Source: Psychromonas sp. MB-3u-54 (GTDB taxonomy: Bacteria; Pseudomonadota; Gammaproteobacteria; Enterobacterales; Psychromonadaceae). Taken from it: DNA of 64,000 nucleotides. The stretch spans positions 1-64,000 of the forward strand of contig NZ_PJBP01000186.1 in assembly GCF_002836415.1 (NCBI RefSeq), read 5' to 3'. Of this stretch, positions 57,209 to 64,000 are shown piece after piece. A program made the translations under genes and the position numbers. Under the pieces are notes generated by a model, which was not told where the DNA came from, searched no databases, and saw only the letters and a list, made by a program, of their open reading frames with translations. The stretch's first letter is position 1. Each line of letters opens with the position of its first letter.

Positions 57209-59104
57209 TTACACTTTCGTGAGGATGCGATCGCGATACCGGTTCAGCTCTGTCAGCTTGGCTGTTGCGGCTTCTTTACGGTTGAAAGAGATGTCTTCAA
57301 TTTTGTCCGCCGCGACATCGAGGTAGGACTTCAGTTCGTCACCTGTCAGATATTTCCCGCTCAGCTGGTTCAACTTGCTCCAGCCGTCCTTGAAGTTATC
57401 GATGAACTTGGCCGACACAACCTCGACCGCTTGCCATTCTGCGGTTTGCGTGATGAAGAAATCATTCGTATTCCGCTTAATTCGCCCAGTGAAGCTCTTC
57501 GTGAGATGGTCTCGATCAATGGCTTTCTGGATCGTCTCCGATTGCTCGCGTGAGCTTTCCATGATTTGTTGCATGAAGTCGGCGAAGGATTTGAAGAAAA
57601 ATGATATTTCGATGATGATTTCACGCATACGTTTCAGCGCCTTGAGGCTCAGGCTCAGTGACTTGATAGCCAGTTGGATGGTTTCATCTTCGGTCCGTTG
57701 CCCTTTTAGCAGCGCGTTGATCTTCACAAGCTCGGCCGCTTGAGTGCGTTTTTCCGTTTCATAGGCTTCGATCTTTACCAGCATCTTCATTTGAAGATCA
57801 CGCAGGTTCGTGGCCTGTTGTTCCTGCTTATCGGCCATTTTTATCATGTTTTCATCCAGGGACTTCAGCGATGCGTTCAGCGCGTTCAGCGAATTTGTTG
57901 CAGCAGCAATCGTGTCATTCTTTTCCTTTATTTTAACATTATTGTCTTCGATCCTCTTGTCGACGCCGGCCAAGTGAGCTGCCTTAGTTTCGGCATCGGT
58001 TCCCTCGTCGTCTTCGATCCTTGCCTTCTCAGCCGCTAATTCCTTGGCCTTTTTCATTAGCTCGTCTTTCTCGCGCTCAGCAGTGCCTTTTTCCGCACGT
58101 TTGTCAGCGATGTCCTTTTTGGATTCGATTACTTTCGCTGTGTTGTCGCTGTCGGTGGTAGCGGTTACAGAGTTTATAATTTGCCGAGCCGAGCCGACTG
58201 CTGAGGCTGCAATCAGCGATGTTCCACCAGTTGCTACGCCTGTGACGCCAGCGACTATCGCCGGCGCTGCTGCGATAATATCGCGTCGCGCATTGCTGGC
58301 TTCTTGGGCTATCGCCGGAATCATGGAGGAAACCATCTGAGCACCTACGCTGACGATTGACATGATGAAGGCGCGCTTTTCGGCAGTTTCGGCCTGCGAT
58401 TTGTATTCGTTCGCCATCCCTTCGTACTTGCTGATATCGTCCTTAAGATCTTTAACTAGGCTTTTCAGCTTGGCGCGGTCGGCGTTGTTTTTGGTGATCT
58501 CTTTTTCGATATCTTTTTTGTTCTTCAACCGGGCCGCTAGGGCCTGTTCGCTTTGGTTCGTGGTCTTGGTCGTGTCGTCAATGATCTTATCATAGGTTTT
58601 GGCGATCTCTGTCAGTTCCTTGCTGATCCGTTCGGCGCGACTTTTGATTTCGTTGGCTAGGTCAAACAGGTCCTCGCCAATGAAGTCCTTTAGGTCTTGG
58701 TTGTTGTCGCTGTCGCGTGCTTCTTCCCAGTCACCAAACAATTCGCGCAGTGACTTGAGGATGCGTCCTGCATCGGTGGTGGCCCCGCGCATTTTCAGTT
58801 CGCTCTCTTGCTGCGCCACAATCAAACGGGTCATCAGGTGGTCGATACCGACCCGAATTTTTCCTTCTTCCTGCGGCGTCGTGTTGTATGCGATATAGAG
58901 CAGGTCGATGGCGTTGTCGGTGTCTTCTTTGGATCTTGAGACATTATATGTCCCTTCGATATTTCGGATGTAGTCCTCGACCAGCGGGTGATTAAAGCCA
59001 TCGGGCAAGGTAATGGACTTGCCTTCCAAGATTTTTTCGACCTGCGAGTCAATACGTTTTTTGACGTCAAATTCCACACTTACGATTTGGTTTTCGGTAG
59101 ACAT
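57209..59104 (-). CDS. Large coiled-coil protein with central hydrophobic segment
   Basis: This 631-aa protein is not recognised. It has an N-terminal alpha-helical part (1-140), long heptad-rich coiled coils (about 150-240 and 320-460) and a 65-residue hydrophobic, Gly/Ala-rich stretch between them (about 245-312, with AAPAIVAGVTGVATGGTSLI). A second short hydrophobic patch, IIIEISFFFKSFADFM, lies near 496-511. There is no signal peptide. Helix bundle, membrane-capable hairpin, helix bundle is the layout of alpha-pore-forming toxins (ClyA/Xax/Mak-like); this is an architectural inference only. GGAGAAATATACA precedes the ATG. The G+C content looks higher than that of its neighbours. It is the second gene of a two-gene unit. 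Confidence 0.7.
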   Translation of the reverse strand: MSTENQIVSVEFDVKKRIDSQVEKILEGKSITLPDGFNHPLVEDYIRNIEGTYNVSRSKEDTDNAIDLLYIAYNTTPQEEGKIRVGIDHLMTRLIVAQQESELKMRGATTDAGRILKSLRELFGDWEEARDSDNNQDLKDFIGEDLFDLANEIKSRAERISKELTEIAKTYDKIIDDTTKTTNQSEQALAARLKNKKDIEKEITKNNADRAKLKSLVKDLKDDISKYEGMANEYKSQAETAEKRAFIMSIVSVGAQMVSSMIPAIAQEASNARRDIIAAAPAIVAGVTGVATGGTSLIAASAVGSARQIINSVTATTDSDNTAKVIESKKDIADKRAEKGTAEREKDELMKKAKELAAEKARIEDDEGTDAETKAAHLAGVDKRIEDNNVKIKEKNDTIAAATNSLNALNASLKSLDENMIKMADKQEQQATNLRDLQMKMLVKIEAYETEKRTQAAELVKINALLKGQRTEDETIQLAIKSLSLSLKALKRMREIIIEISFFFKSFADFMQQIMESSREQSETIQKAIDRDHLTKSFTGRIKRNTNDFFITQTAEWQAVEVVSAKFIDNFKDGWSKLNQLSGKYLTGDELKSYLDVAADKIEDISFNRKEAATAKLTELNRYRDRILTKV

Positions 59105-59140
59105 TGTATATTTCTCCTAATGTGACTGTAAAAAAAGGAA

Positions 59141-60037
59141 CTAATTTTCGCAGAGGCGCTCGCCGTTCGGGAGTTGCAGCCCGTTTCTCTCAATCACCCC
59201 CCGTGCTTTAACCAGCAGAGCATCAAGGTCCGCGGATTCGCGGAGTAAGCGGTGGACAACAGATCGGCGGGCGGAGCTTGGGTCCAGAGCTTCGAACTCA
59301 GTAAACGCATCCTGAAACGTGCCGAGTTTAACGGAGTAATCCTGTTTGACCGTGCGAATCTCGGACAAGGACGCTTTGATCACTTTGATTTCTGCTTCGG
59401 CTGCTGCAATATCCTGTTTGTGTTGATCCGATGTGTGCTGGTTATTTTGGAACCGCTCTGCAGCCTGACTTTGTCGGATTTGGGCTGCTCTAAGTTGCTG
59501 ATCCAACGTCCCAGCCTTGATATTGGCGGCCTGCCTGTCGGCAGAAAATCTGCGCAAGTCGCCGTTCAGTCCGGCAAGTTCGCCAGCGATGTCGCACACG
59601 AACCCAAAGATCCAGGCCTTGCGTTTGCAGTCATCTAGGGCGGCCTGTCTTGCTTGGATTTGGGCTTCGATGTTGCTTATCTTGCTTTGCAGTTTATCCA
59701 TCTCCTGCCGAGCTGCCTCAAACTCGCGATTAAATTCTTCGGCTTCTGACTTTGCCTGTGCCAGTTCGCTGGACAGCATCTGTTCCTGCTGGTGCAAGTC
59801 GCCTGCGGTTTTTTGTAGTTGGCTGCTGCGGACCTGCAAGCTTGTGTCCTTCTTTTCGTAGCACTGCACTCTGGTGCCGAGTGCGGAGTACACATCCTGT
59901 GCCTTGACTAGCTGTGCTTTAAGCGTGTCGATCTCGGATGGGGCCAGTGTTTGGGCCATAGCGGGCAGAGCCAGGGCGGTCACAAGAAAAAGCACGATGG
60001 TACAAAAAGGTTTCCAGAATCTTAATAAACTCAGCAT
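59141..60037 (-). CDS. Secreted coiled-coil protein, partner of the 631-aa protein
   Basis: This 298-aa protein is not recognised. It has a signal peptide (about 1-29, ending PAMAQ), two long coiled coils (about 36-137 and 160-235) and, between them, a short hydrophobic patch WIFGFVCDIAGELAGL (142-157) with cysteines C137 and C148; C59 and C296 could form another disulfide. It repeats on a smaller scale the coiled-coil, hydrophobic, coiled-coil layout of the protein encoded 36 bp downstream. The two appear co-transcribed and share a raised G+C content. It should be exported to the periplasm or outside. Confidence 0.7.
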   Translation of the reverse strand: MLSLLRFWKPFCTIVLFLVTALALPAMAQTLAPSEIDTLKAQLVKAQDVYSALGTRVQCYEKKDTSLQVRSSQLQKTAGDLHQQEQMLSSELAQAKSEAEEFNREFEAARQEMDKLQSKISNIEAQIQARQAALDDCKRKAWIFGFVCDIAGELAGLNGDLRRFSADRQAANIKAGTLDQQLRAAQIRQSQAAERFQNNQHTSDQHKQDIAAAEAEIKVIKASLSEIRTVKQDYSVKLGTFQDAFTEFEALDPSSARRSVVHRLLRESADLDALLVKARGVIERNGLQLPNGERLCEN

Positions 60038-60479
60038 CTTAATGTTTTCCTAATTTGTTCATGCTTTGTTTTTAACTTCTAACAGTGCATTAGTCTGCAT
60101 TTTTACTAATACACATTTAAATTTTTTATTGCTAAATATTAGACCAGAATAAGCAATAAAAAAGTGGGATGGCATATATAATTATTTGTAAATTGAGTAT
60201 TTATCTTGGGGAAATGAGGAATTTACATTTATAGAGATCTCTATCGATGCAAACTACAATAAAATAATTATTTATTGTCAACATGTTAACGTATTAAGAA
60301 TATGGACATTGTGCATAACGTATTCATATAATGTGCAAAAAAAGTGGCAAAACCGCCTCTTATTGAATCAATACGTACCGAATTAAGAACATGGCACTAT
60401 ATATCCCCTCGCTCGAAAATTCCCGATTGGTACATAGTTGTAGCTAAGTGAATTTGGTCACTGTTTTGTTGTTTTGTTG
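60038..60479. other. AT-rich upstream region of the two-gene unit
   Basis: It is strongly AT-rich, in sharp contrast to the two genes it precedes, and must contain their promoter. AAAAAAGTGGGATGGCATATA near 60160-60180 is a degraded relative of the REP-like unit. No gene is visible. Confidence 0.45.
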
Positions 60480-60909
60480 TTTTGTAAGTCGATGTAAAGG
60501 GCGTTTGTGAATTGGCTTACTGAGGCAGAATAGGTATATATAACCACAGGCACCTATGCATATTCCTGTTTTATTATTGGTCAATTTGACCAAGTAACTA
60601 GCCTATTTTAAAAAATTAATACGCCCGGGTCTTTGCTGAGTTTTATTAAATAAAACCTTCAGCAGTATCAATGGCACTTCGAGCCTCAATGAACGTGCAG
60701 CCAGTCTCTGCCATTAACCGATTGACTGTCATTGCAGGGTTAGATTTCATTATCAACGTTAAATTAAAGGTTGGTTTTGGTAGCGCTTTATCAATGGCTT
60801 CCGCAATCCACAATGCTTTTTTCTGCCGTAATTTATCACTTATCTCAACAAACTGACTTTGGCTGCCCATTAGTAACCAATTTTTCGAACGACGGATACG
60901 CTTTAAGCT
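60480..60909. repeat. Duplicated segment, copy 2 (truncated)
   Basis: It matches 41643-42073 through the palindrome TTGGTCAATTTGACCAAGTA and the 3' two thirds of the RRF-like frame. Similarity ends abruptly at 60909, 34 bp before the next MITE. Orientation is the same as copy 1. Confidence 0.85.
60646..60909 (-). pseudogene. Truncated copy of the RRF-like gene
   Basis: The frame reads SLKRIRRSKNWLLMG through NPAMTVNRLMAETGCTFIEA to the same stop as the gene at 41810-42190. The first about 38 codons (including NNFIHRIDCK) have been replaced by unrelated AT-rich sequence. A chance ATG at 60915 keeps it open, but it lacks the conserved N-terminus. Confidence 0.75.
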
Positions 60910-60942
60910 CAGCATTTTTTATTTTACTGAAATAGCATATTG

Positions 60943-61057
60943 ATACCAAACACATTCAATTTATGATCAGTTGCTTCAAAGGAAAAATTGACACTCGTAA
61001 GCAGTAGTGATGATTATTGAATAATAAATCGGATCACTTTATTAATGTTTTTGGTAT
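60943..61057. mobile_element. MITE-like element, copy D (115 bp)
   Basis: It starts ATACCAAACACATTCAATTT and ends ATTAATGTTTTTGGTAT. Its right 35 bases (AATAAATCGGATCACTTTAT and on) are almost identical to the right end of copy C at 56700-57105, so it looks like an internal-deletion form. It lies between the truncated RRF-like copy and the lacZ remnant. The rest to 61242 is empty. Confidence 0.75.
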
Positions 61058-61242
61058 TAGCTTCTTACGCTCGTCTGGGAGAAATGAGAGGATGTAAATT
61101 TGAGGCAGAAAAAACACGCTAGAAAGGCTGCAGTGTTGAAAAATTAAAAAAATAAATATTAATCAGTTTAGAGGCCATAACTTAGGACTCAAACAAGACA
61201 ATACATTGCTGTATTGTCTTGTTTGAGAATAACAGCTAGCCG

Positions 61243-62185
<943 letters not shown>

Positions 62186-63233
62186 CCTACAAAACAACTA
62201 TTCGTAACTGGTTGGTTACGTCATCACCCGATGTGGTTTCCTGGTACGCGGGTAATCGCATGAAAACCTTCGTTGATCGCGGCCTTTTTGAAGATGTCAG
62301 TGATATCTGGAAAAAGAATGACCTTCAGGCTGATTTTACCTCTGCTGCGGCTGCGATGACCGTTGACGGTAAATAATATGGTGTGCCATATACTTATTAC
62401 CAATGGGGTATGTACTACCGCAAAGATCTCTTCCAAAAGTACGATATTGCTGAGCCTAAAACATGGGACGAGCTAAAATCCGCTGCGGCAACATTGAAGA
62501 AAAATGAAATTGCACCCTTTACTATTGGTAGTAAATTCCTATGGACAACGGCGGGTTGGTTTGATTACCTCAACTTGCGTACCAATGGTCTAGATTTCCA
62601 TATTAAATTAATGGAAGGTAAAATTGCTTATACCGATCCGCGGGTTAAAAAGACCTTTGAGAATTGGAAAGAGTTAGTGGAGCCGGGTTATTATCTGGAA
62701 AACCACGCCGCTTATTCTTGGCAGGAAGCACAACCGTTTTTGTATAACGGTGAAGCAGCTATGTACTTGATTGGTAACTTTATTACTCCAAGTTTCCCTG
62801 AAGAGCTTGACGGTAAAATGGGATTCTTCCAGTTCCCATCTATCGATGCATCCGTTCCTATGGCAGAAGATGCACCAATGGATACAATACATATCCCATC
62901 TAAAGCCACGAATAAAGTTGATGCGCGTAAGTTCCTTGAATTTGTTGCACGTGCAGAAAATCAGGAACTTATCAACAAAAAAATATTGCAAATTCCAACC
63001 AACAATAAAGCGGCTGTTAAAGATAATGAGTTCTTACAAACCGGCGTGAAAATGTTGAATGCAGCAGCGGGTACCGCACAATTCTATGATCGTGATACAG
63101 ATCCTGCGATGGCTAAAGCGGGTATGAAAGGATTCCAAGAATTTATGGTTCACCCTGAGCGCCTTGATAAGATACTTGAGCAACTAGAAAAAGTTCGTCA
63201 GAGAGTATTTAAATAATCTGTTAGCACTTTAGT

Positions 63234-63275
63234 AAGTGATGAGCTTAACGTAAGTTTAAGTTCATCACTTTTTTA
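63234..63275 (+). terminator. Intrinsic terminator of the sugar-binding gene
   Basis: AAGTGATGAGCTTAA pairs with TTAAGTTCATCACTT (one mismatch), followed by TTTTTTA. It lies 18 bp after the stop of the remnant gene, so the original operon end is preserved. Confidence 0.8.
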
Positions 63276-63285
63276 CTACTGCCTT

Positions 63286-63412
63286 CAGCTTACAGCTTAC
63301 AGCTTACAGCTTACAGCTTACAGCTTACAGCTTACAGCTTACAGCTTACAGCTTACAGCTTACAGCTTACAGCTTACAGCTTACAGCTTACAGCTTACAG
63401 CTTACAGCTTAC
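63286..63412. repeat. 7-bp minisatellite (ACAGCTT), about 18 copies
   Basis: CAGCTTA is repeated without interruption for about 127 bp and then grades into related sequence (CGCAGCTCGCCGCTCATTG). It is a third short-unit array in the window, at the boundary between the terminator and the pentapeptide-repeat gene. Confidence 0.95.
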
Positions 63413-63492
63413 CGCCGACAGCCCATCGCCCGTAATTCGCAGCTCGCCGCTCATTGCTCATTGCTCGTAACTCATCACTCGCAGCTCACCCC

Positions 63493-64000
63493 CTAATCGA
63501 CCAATTCTATGTCTAAACTCGACAACAAACTCAATGCTTCATACCGGGAAAATTTAGCTTTCGATATTTTATTTTCTAACACATCTATATTGAAATTGGA
63601 TGATTCGCTAAAGTCTACATTTTGCAAATTAGTATGCATAAATAAACTGTTCGTAAAATCACAGTAAGTCATTGATGAATTTGAAAAATCACCGTCTCTT
63701 AGGTCGACTTCATGTAACTTACATTCCTCAAGTTTTAATTCATTCAAGGTCAAACCAAAAAATGATGAGTCGTTGAGAATGCATTTGCTAAATTTAAGTT
63801 CAGAATCCAGATGGAATGACGGCCAATATGCCATTGTCCAATCAACACCAAGCAGTTTACTTTCAATAAAACGCACTTCAAAGAAATGCGATTGAGGGAC
63901 CTTTATCAAACTTAGATTGCAACGATTAAACGAACAATTAAGAAACTTGCATCGCACAAATACAGCCGATGAGAAATCACAGTCATTAAACTCACAGTCT
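63493..64000 (-). CDS. Pentapeptide-repeat protein (5' end beyond window)
   Basis: At least 169 residues of a right-handed beta-helix built of A(D/N)LXX-type pentapeptides are encoded. Examples are NDCDFSSAVFVRCKFLNCSF near the window edge, CKLHEVDLRDGDFSNSSMTY and CDFTNSLFMHTNLQNVDFSE. The reading frame stays open to the last base, so the start is outside the window. Cysteine-rich repeats and the ESKLLGVDWT segment resemble McbG/Qnr-like proteins that shield DNA gyrase, but many pentapeptide proteins have other roles. The C-terminus ends ALSLLSSLDIELVD. Confidence 0.85.
   Translation of the reverse strand, partial: DCEFNDCDFSSAVFVRCKFLNCSFNRCNLSLIKVPQSHFFEVRFIESKLLGVDWTMAYWPSFHLDSELKFSKCILNDSSFFGLTLNELKLEECKLHEVDLRDGDFSNSSMTYCDFTNSLFMHTNLQNVDFSESSNFNIDVLENKISKAKFSRYEALSLLSSLDIELVD

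Noticed and set aside
57209-60037. Known XaxAB/YaxAB toxin pair
   Set aside because: The layout is similar, but lengths (631 and 298 aa) and the signal peptide on only one protein do not fit, and I see no family motif; kept as unrecognised.

Overview
The window looks like chromosomal DNA of a marine, probably cold-adapted gammaproteobacterium close to Psychromonas. The grounds are an AT-rich composition, Vibrio/Shewanella-like proteins, the betIBA-proXWV operon layout, and many small dispersed repeats. This assignment is from recognition only; no search was run. I see no rRNA, tRNA, CRISPR array or prophage.

Layout. 1-6.9 kb: two acetyltransferase/hydrolase-type genes, a PAS-rich protein with degenerate GGDEF and EAL domains, an ISAs1-type transposase remnant and an 8-bp minisatellite. 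6.9-12.3 kb: an alanine cluster (alanine racemase, Na+/alanine symporter, DadA) that also holds the broken first part of an alanine dehydrogenase gene. 12.6-21.9 kb: an osmoprotection block (MarR/CosR-like regulator, BCCT-like carrier, proVWX-type ABC uptake, betAB and betI). A 262-bp MITE sits inside its operon and a perfect BetI-type palindrome lies upstream. 22.4-33.8 kb: housekeeping genes, namely an MsbA-like ABC exporter, ubiU/ubiV/ubiT for O2-independent ubiquinone synthesis, a stand-alone AAA+-like protein that has lost both Walker motifs, GNAT, Nudix, a glutaredoxin-like protein, YebC, SelO and a YgjP-like protein.

34-44.4 kb is an accessory, decaying stretch. It has a double TerD protein with a repeat linker, an M18 aminopeptidase, two LysE-type exporters, an Lrp regulator, an asparaginase-domain protein, a ribosome-recycling-factor-like gene within a duplicated segment, and remnants of LysR, an outer-membrane efflux protein and a HAD phosphatase. 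44.4-50.5 kb is a glycerol-3-phosphate/glycerophosphodiester system (ugpB-A-E-C facing ugpQ and a DeoR regulator), with a three-copy Pho-box-like array between the two arms. 51.2-53.2 kb encodes an apparently active CHASE-PAS-GGDEF diguanylate cyclase behind a perfect 26-bp hairpin.

53.3-64 kb is the most mobile part. A RAYT-type Y1 transposase with direct repeats and REP-like arrays is enclosed by a 26-bp inverted repeat. It is followed by an MFS exporter, a MITE, and a two-gene unit at 57.2-60.0 kb of visibly different base composition. That unit encodes a 631-aa coiled-coil/hydrophobic/coiled-coil protein and a 298-aa secreted coiled-coil protein. I do not recognise either protein, and the unit is the best candidate for an undescribed system. 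After it come a truncated copy of the duplicated segment, another MITE, back-to-back remnants of lacZ and a sugar-binding protein, a 7-bp minisatellite and a pentapeptide-repeat gene that runs off the window.

At least five short-repeat families (ATACCAAA-end MITEs, the TATACC MITE, REP-like GGGTGGCATGGTTAG units, 7/8/13-bp minisatellites and the duplicated RRF-like segment) mark sites of rearrangement.
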